From: Marinospirillum alkalitolerans
GTDB taxonomy: Bacteria > Pseudomonadota > Gammaproteobacteria > Pseudomonadales > Halomonadaceae
Reading direction: 5' to 3'
DNA length: 64,000 bases
Assembly (NCBI RefSeq): GCF_045055655.1
Contig: NZ_JBANFI010000003.1
Coordinates: 248,001-312,000 of the forward strand
Shown here: piece by piece, positions 51,627 to 60,854 of the stretch
How positions within the stretch are numbered: position 1 is the stretch's first letter
How the letters are laid out: each line of letters opens with the position of its first letter
The notes under the pieces: model-generated
Database searches by the model: none
Told to the model about the DNA's origin: nothing
Seen by the model: the letters and a program-made list of their open reading frames with translations, nothing else
Position numbers and translations under genes: made by a program

Positions 51627-52400
51627 ATGCTGAACTCCATCAAAATCATTCTGGTTGGCACTTCGCATCCAGGCAATATCGGCGGTGCAGCACGCGCCAT
51701 GAAAAATATGGGATTAAGTGAGCTGTGTCTCGTCGCGCCGCGCGCCCAGTTTCCTCACCCTGAGGCCACCTTTCGTAGTTCAGGGGCCACGGATTTGCTT
51801 GATCAGATCACCATCTACCCCACCCTCGAAGAAGCCATCAGCGACTGCACACTGATCGCCGGTACCAGCGCCCGATCCCGCCATATTCCCTGGCCGCTGA
51901 TCGACCCACGAGGCTTGGCAGCCCAAGCAGCCCAAGAGCTACAACAACCTGAGCACAAACTCGGGCTGGTCTTTGGACGTGAAGACCGAGGACTGAGCAA
52001 CGAAGAGCTGCATCTTTGCCATCTGCATGTGCATATTCCCTGCAACCCAGACTTTAGCTCACTCAATCTGGCCGCAGCCGTTCAGGTACTGAGCTATGAA
52101 CTGCGACAGGCCGCCTTGGCGCAGCAAGCGGCCACACCCGAGCCAGCAGAAGCGCCTGCCTTTGGCACTGAATGGGATGCGCCCTTTGCCAGCGGAGAGG
52201 ATCTGGAAAGATTTTTTACTCATTTAGAGACCACGCTGATTGATATTGACTTCCACGACCCCAATCATCCGCGTCAACTGATGAGTCGTCTGCGCCGCCT
52301 GTATCTGCGCGCCCGACCTGATACGCATGAAATCAATATGCTCCGTGGCATTTTAAGCCTCACCCAGAAAGCGGCCCACAGCCGCACCGAGAAGCCCTGA
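51627..52400 (+). CDS. trmJ: tRNA (cytidine/uridine-2'-O-)-methyltransferase TrmJ
   Basis: 257 residues, SPOUT fold. VGTSHPGNIGGAARAMKNMG at the start, GTSARSR, FGREDRGLSNEEL and the knot block FSSLNLAAAVQVLSYELR. Methylates ribose of position 32 in several tRNAs. The stop overlaps the cysE start by one base (TGATG). Confidence 0.95.
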   Translation: MLNSIKIILVGTSHPGNIGGAARAMKNMGLSELCLVAPRAQFPHPEATFRSSGATDLLDQITIYPTLEEAISDCTLIAGTSARSRHIPWPLIDPRGLAAQAAQELQQPEHKLGLVFGREDRGLSNEELHLCHLHVHIPCNPDFSSLNLAAAVQVLSYELRQAALAQQAATPEPAEAPAFGTEWDAPFASGEDLERFFTHLETTLIDIDFHDPNHPRQLMSRLRRLYLRARPDTHEINMLRGILSLTQKAAHSRTEKP

Positions 52401-53233
52401 TGTTGAAACAAATACGAGAAGATATTCACAGCGTCTTTCAACGTGATCCCGCCGCCCGCAACTGGTTTGAAGTGCTCACCAGCTATCCGGGTCTACACGC
52501 CCTATTAATGCATCGCTGCAATCACTGGCTCTGGAAGCTGGGGCTCAAATGGCTCGCCCGCTGGCTTTCCACCTGGGCACGCTGGCTCACCGGCATCGAA
52601 ATCCATCCCGGCGCGCGCATTGGGCGGCGTTTTTTTATTGATCATGGCATGGGCGTGGTGATCGGCGAAACAGCTGAAATAGGTGATGATGTGACCCTCT
52701 ACCACGGTGTCACGCTCGGAGGCACCAGCTGGAACAAGGGCAAGCGCCATCCAACACTGGAAAACGGTGTGATCGTGGGTGCCGGCGCGAAAATCCTCGG
52801 CCCCTTTATCGTGGGCGCAGGCGCCAAGATCGGCTCGAATGCGGTCGTCACCAAGGCGGTCCCTGCCGGCGCGACCGTCGTCGGCATTCCCGGGCGCATC
52901 ATCCTGCGACAGGAAGACGCCCCCTTACAGCAAGAAATTGACCCCCTCAAACGCGCAGCCGCCGAAAAGCGCTTTGGTTTTGATGCCTATGGCATGAGCG
53001 CCGAGATGCCAGATCCGGTTGCTAAATCCATCCGCGGTCTGCTGGATCATATGCATGCCGTGGATGAGCGTATGCAGCAGATGTGTCATGCACTGCACCG
53101 CTTAGATCACAACTTTCGTGAAGAAGATCTTCCCGAGCTGCGCGATGAAGACTTTGCGGATGATCTGTGCGCACGCAGCCTAGAAGAAATCGGCCTCAAA
53201 AGGTCAAAAAAATCGACAGATCCCTCATCCTAA
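52400..53233 (+). CDS. cysE: serine O-acetyltransferase
   Basis: 277 residues. Acetylates serine in cysteine synthesis. A short N-terminal helical part and then left-handed hexapeptide repeats: IHPGARIGRRFFIDHGMG, VTLYHGVTLGGTSW and GAKIGSNAVVTKAVP. It is the shorter EpsC/plant-like form rather than E. coli CysE, with a long C-terminal helical tail. It is coupled to trmJ and close to the iscR locus, as in many gammaproteobacteria. Confidence 0.95.
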   Translation: MLKQIREDIHSVFQRDPAARNWFEVLTSYPGLHALLMHRCNHWLWKLGLKWLARWLSTWARWLTGIEIHPGARIGRRFFIDHGMGVVIGETAEIGDDVTLYHGVTLGGTSWNKGKRHPTLENGVIVGAGAKILGPFIVGAGAKIGSNAVVTKAVPAGATVVGIPGRIILRQEDAPLQQEIDPLKRAAAEKRFGFDAYGMSAEMPDPVAKSIRGLLDHMHAVDERMQQMCHALHRLDHNFREEDLPELRDEDFADDLCARSLEEIGLKRSKKSTDPSS

Positions 53234-53243
53234 GCGCTTCATT

Positions 53244-53271
53244 TTGGTAACAGGCAGCGCTGTGGCATAAT
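53244..53271 (+). promoter_or_regulatory. probable ybiT promoter
   Basis: TTGGTA (53244-53249), 16 bases, CATAAT (53266-53271), 55 bases before the TTG start. Confidence 0.5.
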
Positions 53272-53325
53272 GCGCCGCCTGTTTCCCCCTCTTATTTTTC
53301 TCTTCATCTAATCGAGTACATTCCC

Positions 53326-54915
53326 TTGCTGACCACGGCCAATATCACCATGCAGTTTGGCGCCAAGCCACTGTTTGAAAACGTCTCTGTTAAATTCGGT
53401 AACGGCAACCGCTACGGCTTGATCGGAGCCAATGGCTCTGGCAAATCCACCTTTATGAAAATCCTCGGCGGTGATCTAGAACCCTCGGCCGGTAACGTCT
53501 CCAAAGAACCGAACGAGCGCCTGGGTAAGCTGCGCCAGGATCAGTTTGCTTACGAGCAGTTCAGCGTCATCGACACGGTGATCATGGGTCACGAAGAACT
53601 CTGGACGATCAAGGCCGAGCGGGATGCGATTTACGCCAAAGCAGAAATGAGCGAAGAAGACGGCATTCGTGCCGGTGAGCTGGAAGGTGAATTTGCCGAG
53701 CTGGATGGTTATACCGCTGAATCCCGCGCCGGTGAACTCTTGATTGGTGTGGGTATTCCGGTGGAGCAGCATTATGGCCCGATGAGTGAAATTGCTCCGG
53801 GTTTTAAACTGCGCGTACTGCTGGCTCAGGCGCTGTTTTCTGATCCAGAAATTCTGTTGCTGGACGAGCCAACCAACAACTTGGACATCAACACCATCCG
53901 CTGGCTTGAAGGTGTACTGAATCAGCGCAACAGCACCATGGTGATCATTTCGCACGACCGCCACTTTCTGAACAGTGTTTGCACCCATATGGCTGATCTG
54001 GATTATGGTGAGCTGCGCCTGTATCACGGCAACTATGATGAATACATGACCGCCTCCACCCAAGCGCGTGAACAGATGCAGGCCGATAACGCCAAGAAAA
54101 AAGCCCAGATTGCCGATCTAAAGGCCTTTGTTAGCCGCTTCTCGGCCAATGCCTCCAAATCCAAACAGGCGACCTCGCGCGCCAAGCAGATCGACAAGAT
54201 TCAGCTGGCCGAGATCAAGCCCTCCAGCCGCCAGAGCCCGTTCATTCGTTTTGAGCAAGAAAAGAAACTCCACCGTACCGCGCTGGAAGTGGAAGGCTTG
54301 TCTCAATCCTTTGATGAAGAGCTGTTTCGTGGTTTTAACCTGCAAGTCAATGTGGGTGAGCGCATCGCCATCATCGGCCCGAACGGCATTGGTAAATCCA
54401 CGCTGCTGAAATGCCTGGTGGGTGATCTGGAACCCAGCAGCGGCAAGGTGAAGTGGTCAGAAAATGCCAATATCGGTTATTACGCTCAGGATCATGCCCA
54501 TGAGTTTGAGCAGAACAAAACCCTGTATGACTGGATGGCCTACTGGGGGCAGGAAAAAGACGACGAGCAGGTGATTCGTGGCACGCTGGGGCGGCTGCTG
54601 TTTTCCCAGAAAGACATCGACAAGTCGGTCAAGGTGATCTCCGGTGGTGAGCAGGGACGAATGCTGTTCGGCAAACTGATGCTGCAACGCCCGAATATTC
54701 TGGTGATGGATGAACCCACCAACCACTTGGATATGGAATCCATCGAGTCATTAAACCTGGCGCTGGAAAACTATGCCGGTACTCTGCTGTTTGTCAGCCA
54801 TGACCGTGAGTTTGTTTCCACCCTGGCCACCCGTATCATTGAGCTGACGCCTACCGGCATTGTGGACTTCAGCGGCAGTTACGAGGATTACCTGCGTAGC
54901 CAGGAAGGTAACTGA
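53326..54915 (+). CDS. ybiT: ABC-F ATPase of the YbiT type
   Basis: 529 residues from a TTG at 53326. Two ABC domains: GANGSGKST and LLLDEPTNNLDI, then GPNGIGKST and VMDEPTNHLDM, with a linker NASKSKQATSRAKQIDK. Near colinear with E. coli YbiT (ITMQFGAKPLFENVSVKFG). ABC-F proteins act on ribosomes; they do not transport. It stands between cysE and iscR, which are often neighbours in related genomes, so it looks inserted here. Confidence 0.94.
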   Translation: MLTTANITMQFGAKPLFENVSVKFGNGNRYGLIGANGSGKSTFMKILGGDLEPSAGNVSKEPNERLGKLRQDQFAYEQFSVIDTVIMGHEELWTIKAERDAIYAKAEMSEEDGIRAGELEGEFAELDGYTAESRAGELLIGVGIPVEQHYGPMSEIAPGFKLRVLLAQALFSDPEILLLDEPTNNLDINTIRWLEGVLNQRNSTMVIISHDRHFLNSVCTHMADLDYGELRLYHGNYDEYMTASTQAREQMQADNAKKKAQIADLKAFVSRFSANASKSKQATSRAKQIDKIQLAEIKPSSRQSPFIRFEQEKKLHRTALEVEGLSQSFDEELFRGFNLQVNVGERIAIIGPNGIGKSTLLKCLVGDLEPSSGKVKWSENANIGYYAQDHAHEFEQNKTLYDWMAYWGQEKDDEQVIRGTLGRLLFSQKDIDKSVKVISGGEQGRMLFGKLMLQRPNILVMDEPTNHLDMESIESLNLALENYAGTLLFVSHDREFVSTLATRIIELTPTGIVDFSGSYEDYLRSQEGN

Positions 54916-54927
54916 ATACGTCATTAC

Positions 54928-54956
54928 TTGACTAAATTACAGGGTCTTTGCATAAT
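54928..54956 (+). promoter_or_regulatory. iscR promoter with probable IscR site
   Basis: TTGACT (54928-54933), 17 bases, CATAAT (54951-54956). The stretch TTACTTGACTAAATTACAGGGTC around the -35 resembles type 1 IscR sites (ATA..YGACTRwwwYAGTCRR.TAT), so autoregulation by IscR is likely. Confidence 0.6.
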
Positions 54957-54990
54957 ACCTCGGTCTATACTTGATCAAGGGAAGTGCTTT

Positions 54991-55482
54991 ATGCGTTTAA
55001 CTACCAAAGGTCGCTATGCGGTCACCGCCATGCTCGATTTGGCTTTAAATGCACGCTCAGGCCCTGTTTCCTTAGCCGATATTTCAAGCCGTCAAGAAAT
55101 CTCTCTTTCTTATCTGGAGCAGCTTTTTGCACGCCTGAGACGCAACGCTTTAGTCACCAGCGTTCGCGGCCCAGGCGGTGGCTATCAGCTGGCACGTCCT
55201 TGCGAAGATATTTTTGTTGCGCAGGTGATTGATGCTGTCAATGAATCGGTGGATGCCACCCGCTGCCGTGGCAAGGGTGATTGTCAGCAAGGGCATCAGT
55301 GCCTGACGCACCACCTCTGGTGCCAGCTTTCAGATCAAATCCACCAGTTTTTAAGTGGCATCAATCTGGCTCAACTGGTTTCTCAAGAAGAAGAGCTACG
55401 CAAAAAGCTCAAGCTGAAAATCGATTCACCCGAAGCTGCGGCCCAGCCTAAAAAAGATAAAATTGCCCTCTCGATGATTTAA
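54991..55482 (+). CDS. iscR: IscR, Fe-S cluster regulator
   Basis: 163 residues from the ATG at 54991 (MRLTTKGRYAVTAMLDLAL), with AAGGGAAG upstream. A winged helix (SLADISSRQEISLSYLEQLF, VRGPGGGYQLAR) and the cluster ligands C-x5-C-x5-C in CRGKGDCQQGHQC. Rrf2 family. A tail rich in Lys and Ala follows. It probably represses its own operon when carrying a cluster. Confidence 0.96.
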   Translation: MRLTTKGRYAVTAMLDLALNARSGPVSLADISSRQEISLSYLEQLFARLRRNALVTSVRGPGGGYQLARPCEDIFVAQVIDAVNESVDATRCRGKGDCQQGHQCLTHHLWCQLSDQIHQFLSGINLAQLVSQEEELRKKLKLKIDSPEAAAQPKKDKIALSMI

Positions 55483-55521
55483 ACTGGCGTTTTTTCTTGT
55501 TGATTTTTGCTGAGCAGGCCT

Positions 55522-56664
55522 ATGAATCCACTGATTTATCTTGATTACGCAGCGACCACACCTGCCTCTCCTGAAGTCGCGCAGGAAATGGCGCGTTACC
55601 TCACCTTGGACGGCTGCTTTGCCAATCCTGCCTCTCGCTCTCATATGGCTGGCTGGATGGCAGAACAGGCCGTTGAGCAGGCACGCCAGCAGCTGGCTCG
55701 CCTGATCGGTGCTGATTTGCGCGAAATCGTCTGGACTTCGGGGGCAACGGAGGCCAACAATCTGGCCTTAATCGGTGCTGCGCGGGCGAATCCAGAGCGC
55801 GGCCGCCATATCATTACTTCCAGCATCGAACATAAGGCAGTTCTGGATACCTGCGCTTGGCTTGAGAAGCAGGGCTATCGCATCACCTATTTACAACCGA
55901 ACGCGCAAGGCATCATTAGCGCTGAGCAGCTTGCCGCGGCGCTGACCGACGAGACGCTGCTGGTGTCGCTGATGCTGATCAACAACGAGCTGGGGAGCAT
56001 CAATCCGATTGAAGACTATGCCCTGCTGTTGCGCGATCATCCTGCGCTGTGGCATATCGATGCCGCCCAGGCAGTCGGCAAGCTAGAGATCGATGTGCAG
56101 CGCCTCGGCGTGGATCTGCTTTCGATCAGCGCACACAAGTTTTACGGCCCCAAAGGCATCGGCGCGCTCTATGTGCGCCGCGATCCTCCTGTCCATCTTG
56201 AGGCGATCATCCACGGTGGCGGCCATGAGCGCGGCATGCGCTCTGGCACCCTCGCTACCCACCAACTGGTTGGTTTGGGTGTCGCCGCACGCCAAGCACA
56301 AGAGCAGATGCAGGCAGATCGCGCTCATGTGCAGGCTTGTCGCCAGGCGTTTCTCGCCGAGCTAGACCCTCAAGGCTACCAGGCGCACTCAGATTTAGAA
56401 CAAGGATGGCCAGGCATCGTTAATCTTGGCTTTCCAGGCATCGAGGCAGAAACACTGATGCTGGCCCTGCCTGATCTGGCCGTCTCAACCGGCTCGGCCT
56501 GCAATTCAGCCAGTATCGATCCCTCTTATGTTTTGGCGCGATTGGGCGTACCGCGTGCCTTGGCCCTCAGTTCAATCCGCTTTAGTTTTGGGCGCTACCT
56601 CACCCTTGAGCAAGCACAGCAAGCTGGGCAGCAGGTGCAAAAAGCCTTGAGCAGCCTGAGATAA
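55522..56664 (+). CDS. iscS: cysteine desulfurase IscS, lacking the usual C-terminal tail
   Basis: Takes sulfur from cysteine for Fe-S clusters. 380 residues from the ATG at 55522. PLP Lys in SISAHKFYGPKG; SSIEHKAVLDTC; active Cys in TGSACNSASIDPSYVL; SSIRFSFGRYLT near the end. E. coli IscS is 404 residues and ends in a tail of the LRDLSPLWEMY type that helps dock IscU. Here the protein stops right after QQVQKALSSLR. No iscU gene follows. 39 bases after iscR. Confidence 0.94.
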   Translation: MNPLIYLDYAATTPASPEVAQEMARYLTLDGCFANPASRSHMAGWMAEQAVEQARQQLARLIGADLREIVWTSGATEANNLALIGAARANPERGRHIITSSIEHKAVLDTCAWLEKQGYRITYLQPNAQGIISAEQLAAALTDETLLVSLMLINNELGSINPIEDYALLLRDHPALWHIDAAQAVGKLEIDVQRLGVDLLSISAHKFYGPKGIGALYVRRDPPVHLEAIIHGGGHERGMRSGTLATHQLVGLGVAARQAQEQMQADRAHVQACRQAFLAELDPQGYQAHSDLEQGWPGIVNLGFPGIEAETLMLALPDLAVSTGSACNSASIDPSYVLARLGVPRALALSSIRFSFGRYLTLEQAQQAGQQVQKALSSLR

Positions 56665-56769
56665 AAACTGAGACGCATAAACGAGATACGAGCAGCAGTC
56701 GATGGATGCGGAACCCGCGCAGGCTGCCTGCCCTCTCATCCTGATAGGTATCAACAAAAGGTGAACCCG

Positions 56770-57093
56770 ATGAGCATTTCTGTTTCTTTAGCTGCGGCCC
56801 AACACATCCAGCGCTGCCTGAAAGATCGCGAGCAAGCGATCGGGTTACGCATCAAAATCAAACCCAGCGGCTGTTCTGGCTTTTCTTATGTGCTCGATTT
56901 TGCAGACACCCAAGCAGAGGAAGACCTGATTTTTGAGCAGCATGGTGTCACTGTCCTTGTTGACCCTGAAAGCTACCCTTACATCGAAGGGACGGAGGTC
57001 GATTATGTTCAGGAAGGCGTGAACTCCTTTTTCCGCTTTAAAAATCCGAAGGTGAAAGACGAATGTGGTTGTGGAGAAAGCTTCAGCGTATAA
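56770..57093 (+). CDS. iscA: A-type Fe-S carrier IscA
   Basis: 107 residues from the ATG at 56770, with AGGTGA upstream; a GTG three codons earlier is less likely. The three ligand Cys are present: KPSGCSGFSYVLDF, and DECGCGESF at the end. EGVNSFFRFKNPKVKDECGC is closer to IscA than to ErpA. A 105-base gap after iscS occupies the place of iscU. Confidence 0.93.
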   Translation: MSISVSLAAAQHIQRCLKDREQAIGLRIKIKPSGCSGFSYVLDFADTQAEEDLIFEQHGVTVLVDPESYPYIEGTEVDYVQEGVNSFFRFKNPKVKDECGCGESFSV

Positions 57094-57094
57094 T
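57089..57094 (+). promoter_or_regulatory. -10 box for ndk
   Basis: TATAAT overlapping the iscA stop codon, 78 bases before ndk. No good -35 at 17 bases, so activity is uncertain. Confidence 0.35.
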
Positions 57095-57171
57095 CTGCGC
57101 CGAAAGTTGAAGCTTGTTTGTCAACAGCCCTCTTTTGTCCCTTCCTTCCTGAATCAATGTGGAGTTTGAAT

Positions 57172-57600
57172 ATGGCCGTAGAACGTACTCTTTCGATCAT
57201 CAAGCCAGATGCCGTTGCTAAAAACGTGATTGGTGAAATCATCGCACGCTTTGAAAAAGCAGGTCTGCGCGTTGTCGCTGCCAAAATGCAGCAACTGAGC
57301 CGCGAGCAAGCAGAAGGCTTCTATGCTGAGCACAAAGAGCGTCCTTTCTTTAAGGATCTGGTCGATTTCATGACCTCTGGCCCTGTCGTGGTTCAAGTTT
57401 TAGAAGGCGAGAACGCCATTGTGCAAAACCGCGAACTGATGGGTGCCACCAACCCTAAAGAAGCGGCGCCAGGCACCATTCGTGCTGACTTTGCTGAATC
57501 TATCGATGCCAATGCTGTACACGGTTCCGATTCAGCCGCTTCTGCTGAGCGTGAAGTCGCTTACTTCTTCGCTGCTGAAGAAGTCTGCGCACGCAGCTAA
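57172..57600 (+). CDS. ndk: nucleoside diphosphate kinase
   Basis: 142 residues from the ATG at 57172 (MAVERTLSIIKPDAVAKN) with GGAG upstream. Catalytic His in NAVHGSDS; NRELMGATNPKEAAPGTIR is the family block. Balances NTP pools. Followed by two hairpins. Confidence 0.98.
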   Translation: MAVERTLSIIKPDAVAKNVIGEIIARFEKAGLRVVAAKMQQLSREQAEGFYAEHKERPFFKDLVDFMTSGPVVVQVLEGENAIVQNRELMGATNPKEAAPGTIRADFAESIDANAVHGSDSAASAEREVAYFFAAEEVCARS

Positions 57601-57610
57601 GTGTGACGCT

Positions 57611-57675
57611 CTGCTTCAGGATCGCCTCAGTGGCCTGAAGCAGTACCAAGGCAGGGACTCCCTGCCTTTGTTTTT
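57611..57675 (+). terminator. tandem hairpins ending the ndk transcript
   Basis: First CTGCTTCAGG/CCTGAAGCAG (57611-57620, 57634-57643), a perfect 10-base stem; then AAGGCAGGG-ACT-CCCTGCCTT (57648-57668) followed by TGTTTTT. The second is a classic terminator. The remaining gap to rlmN shows no gene. Confidence 0.85.
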
Positions 57676-57849
57676 AGTGCGGGATCAACCACGACTCACC
57701 GATTTTGATCGTGAAGGAGACGCTGCTTGACTGGCATAGCCTGCATCAACACTCTTCTCAGCCGTTCTTTGCAACCCTTAGACTCCTGCAATTTTTTCAC
57801 CTCGCGACCCTTGTTAACCTTGTTCTTTCTCACTATTTAGGTCTCTGCC

Positions 57850-59001
57850 ATGTCTGCCACCTCATCGCTGATCGCCAGTTCCGCTCACTCTGAAGAGCGC
57901 ATCAATCTGCTGGGAATGACGCTCGCTCAGCTCGAAGATTTCTTTGTCAACCAACTCGGCGAGAAGAAGTTTCGTGCTGCGCAGGTGATGAAGTGGATGC
58001 ATCACCGTTGTGCGGCCAGCTTTGAAGAAATGACCGATCTGAGCAAGAAGTTGCGCAGCAAGCTCGAAGAAAGCGCAGAAATTCGTCCACCCAAGGTGGT
58101 GTTGGAAGATATTTCCAGCGATGGCACACGCAAATGGGTCCTTGAGGTCAGTGCAGGCAGCCACATCGAGACCGTCTTGATTCCCGCTGGTGAGAATCGA
58201 CGCACCCTGTGCGTGTCTTCACAAGTGGGCTGTTCTTTGGATTGCTCCTTTTGCTCCACGGGCAAACAAGGCTTCCAGCGCAATCTGACTCCGGCTGAAA
58301 TCATCGGGCAGGTCTGGGTCGCCCAGCGCTCGTTTGGGCCGCGTAAGGATTCCAGTAAACGCCCTGTCACCAACGTGGTGATGATGGGGATGGGCGAGCC
58401 TCTACTCAACTACCAGCCCGTGTTGAGCGCCATGCGCATTATGCTGGATGACAATGGCTATGGCCTGTCCAAACGGCGCGTGACGCTCTCGACTTCTGGA
58501 CTCGTACCTCAGCTCGATCAACTGGGCGAGGATATTGATGTCTCCTTGGCCATCTCTCTCCATGCCGCACGGGATGACTTGCGTCAACAACTGGTGCCGA
58601 TCAATAAAAAATATCCCATTGATGAGCTGCTCGCCGCCTGTCAACGCTATCTCAGCAAATGCGGCGATTCGCGTGAAGTCACCATCGAATACACGCTGAT
58701 TGCCGGTGTGAATGATCAGCAGCAGGATGCCCAGCAGCTGGCCGCCCTCTTGCAAAATTTACCCTGTAAAATTAACCTCATCCCCTTCAATCCCTTTCCG
58801 GGATCGGATTACCAGCGCCCATCGCGCAACCAGATCATGCGCTTTCAGAACTGGTTACATGAAGCCGGCTACTCAGCGCCAATCCGTAGCACGCGTGGCG
58901 ATGATATAGATGCAGCCTGTGGTCAGTTGGTCGGCAGGGTGCAGGATAAAACCCAGCGCAGCGCACGCTATCAAGCTCAACAGCGCCAAAATGTCTCTTG
59001 A
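57850..59001 (+). CDS. rlmN: dual-specificity rRNA/tRNA methyltransferase RlmN
   Basis: 383 residues. Radical SAM: cluster motif CSLDCSFCSTGKQGF; methyl-carrier Cys in STRGDDIDAACGQL. VVMMGMGEPLLNY and KINLIPFNPFPGSDY are family blocks. Makes m2A2503 in 23S rRNA and m2A37 in tRNA. The SAM and Fe-S need links it to the isc genes upstream. Confidence 0.97.
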   Translation: MSATSSLIASSAHSEERINLLGMTLAQLEDFFVNQLGEKKFRAAQVMKWMHHRCAASFEEMTDLSKKLRSKLEESAEIRPPKVVLEDISSDGTRKWVLEVSAGSHIETVLIPAGENRRTLCVSSQVGCSLDCSFCSTGKQGFQRNLTPAEIIGQVWVAQRSFGPRKDSSKRPVTNVVMMGMGEPLLNYQPVLSAMRIMLDDNGYGLSKRRVTLSTSGLVPQLDQLGEDIDVSLAISLHAARDDLRQQLVPINKKYPIDELLAACQRYLSKCGDSREVTIEYTLIAGVNDQQQDAQQLAALLQNLPCKINLIPFNPFPGSDYQRPSRNQIMRFQNWLHEAGYSAPIRSTRGDDIDAACGQLVGRVQDKTQRSARYQAQQRQNVS

Positions 59002-59092
59002 TCTAGCCAGCTCTCGGCTCTAGAAAGGCCGCTACATCAAGAGATACAGACTCAATACAGACCCAAGGCAAGGGGTCACACTGAACAGGTTT

Positions 59093-59836
59093 ATGGCTAT
59101 GCAGCAGCATCAAGGGATGATTCCGCGCTTTCTCTGTCTTGGCCTTCTGCTGGTACTGCTGAGTGCCTGCGCTGGTCGTCCGGCTTGGGAGGAAGTCGAT
59201 CCTCAGCGCCAGGCCCAAGCTTATACCAATCTGGGTTTTGGCCTGTTCAGCGAAGGGGACTATCAACGTGCCCTGCGCGAATTCAATCGCGCCTTGCAAG
59301 TCAGACCTCACTTTGCTGAAGCCCATCATGGCATGGCTTTGACACTGCAAGCTCAGGGCGAAGATCAGGCGGCTGAATCCCATTTTCGCCAAGCCTTACG
59401 CCATGATCCACAAATGACAGCCGCCAGAAACAATTATGCTGCTTTTTTATTTGCACAAAGCCGTTATGATGAAGCGCGCATTCAGTTGGAACTTGCCAGC
59501 CAGGATCTACTCTATGAACAGCGCTGGCTGGTCTTTGAAAATCTAGGCTTTTTAGCCCTTGAAATGGATAACAAGAGTCAAGCCCGCCATGACTTTGAGC
59601 GCGCACTACGCCTCAATCCAGGCCGACGCGCAACCAGAATTCGTCTTTTTGAACTGCTGATGGAGGCTGAGGCCTATTCGGCAGCCCAAGCACAGTGGCG
59701 CAGCTTACAAGAAGACCCAAACCTTGATCCACAAGTGATCAGGCTTGGTATCACCCTGGCACAATACACAGGGGATCAACGAGAAGAACAGCGACTTTGG
59801 CAACAACTCCGTCTAGCTGCCGAGGATCGGGATTAA
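59093..59836 (+). CDS. pilW: PilW/PilF-type pilotin lipoprotein
   Basis: 247 residues. Lipobox LLSAC gives a lipid-anchored protein; the mature part is TPR repeats (AYTNLGFGLFSEGDYQRALR, FNRALQVRPHFAEAHHGMAL, NYAAFLFAQSRYDEA). This is the type IV pilus secretin pilotin in the rlmN-pilW-rodZ order of Pseudomonas. No other pilus gene is in the window. The start at 59093 has AGGTTT just upstream. Confidence 0.9.
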   Translation: MAMQQHQGMIPRFLCLGLLLVLLSACAGRPAWEEVDPQRQAQAYTNLGFGLFSEGDYQRALREFNRALQVRPHFAEAHHGMALTLQAQGEDQAAESHFRQALRHDPQMTAARNNYAAFLFAQSRYDEARIQLELASQDLLYEQRWLVFENLGFLALEMDNKSQARHDFERALRLNPGRRATRIRLFELLMEAEAYSAAQAQWRSLQEDPNLDPQVIRLGITLAQYTGDQREEQRLWQQLRLAAEDRD

Positions 59837-59862
59837 ACTACCCAGCGCAAAGAGGATTTTGA

Positions 59863-60807
59863 ATGACTAAGACACAAGAAGAGCAACAGGTGACAGAGCA
59901 GCCTGATCTTGGCCCAACACCTGGTGCGCTGCTGAAAAAAGCCAGAGAAGCTAAAGGCTGGTCACAAAAGGAAGTCGCCCAAAAACTCAATTTTTTACCG
60001 ACCTATGTGCCGGCTTTAGAAGAAGGCGAATATCAGCTCCTCCCGAATACAACCTTCATTCGTGGTTATCTGCGCACCTATGCCAACCTAGTCGATCTCG
60101 ATGCACAGTCTCTACTGGAAGCCTTCCAAAAACACTCGCCTGACCTCAACCAACCAGATAGCTTCTCGCCAGTTCAAAGCATCAAGCCCGGCAAAAAATC
60201 AGGCAGCTTTCTGTTTAAGCTGTTTTCTCTTTTGGTCATTCTGGGCTTGATTCTTTTGGTCACCCTCTGGTGGCAAAGTCGCTCTGATGATGCCCTACTG
60301 CCACTCGTTAATGAGGAGGTCCGTGTTGATACACAGCAAGGACCTCAGATACTGCTGCCAACGAGCCAACCTGAAACCGAACCTGCTGAGCCTGAGGCTG
60401 AGCCACAGGAACCACAGGCCGCCGCAGAAGAGAGAGAGACCACAGCTGCATCGGTAGAAGCGCCGCAGCCAGCCAGCCTCTCCCCTGCTGAGGAAGAGCC
60501 AGCCGCTGCTGGGGCTTCGGATAGATCGACGTCATCTTTTGACCCAGTCAGCGTGACGCAAAATCAACCCAATCGCTTGGCGCTCAGCTTTACTGATGAG
60601 TGCTGGACTGAAATCCGCGATGCCAACCAGCGTTTGCTGCGTTCAGGCTTAATGCGTGCTGATGAGCAGCTTCTGGTTGAAGGCACACCACCCTTTCAGG
60701 TGGTGTTCGGCAATGGCCGCGTGGCCCAGATTCACTACCTAGGCCAAGCCGTTGACTTCAACCAGCGTATCCGTGCCAATGGCTATACCTCACTCAGTAT
60801 TCAATAA
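59863..60807 (+). CDS. rodZ: RodZ, cell-shape protein
   Basis: 314 residues. An N-terminal Cro-like helix-turn-helix (about 20-85: LLKKAREAKGWSQKEVAQKL, LEEGEYQLLPNTTFIRGYLR), one membrane helix (FSLLVILGLILLVTLWW), a Pro/Glu/Ala-rich periplasmic linker and a C-terminal strand domain (FTDECWTEIRDANQRLL). Links MreB to the envelope. GAGG before the ATG. Confidence 0.93.
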   Translation: MTKTQEEQQVTEQPDLGPTPGALLKKAREAKGWSQKEVAQKLNFLPTYVPALEEGEYQLLPNTTFIRGYLRTYANLVDLDAQSLLEAFQKHSPDLNQPDSFSPVQSIKPGKKSGSFLFKLFSLLVILGLILLVTLWWQSRSDDALLPLVNEEVRVDTQQGPQILLPTSQPETEPAEPEAEPQEPQAAAEERETTAASVEAPQPASLSPAEEEPAAAGASDRSTSSFDPVSVTQNQPNRLALSFTDECWTEIRDANQRLLRSGLMRADEQLLVEGTPPFQVVFGNGRVAQIHYLGQAVDFNQRIRANGYTSLSIQ

Positions 60808-60854
60808 TCTCTTTTTCCTTGTTTGATGCATTTTTGCCAAGAGCTCAGATCACC

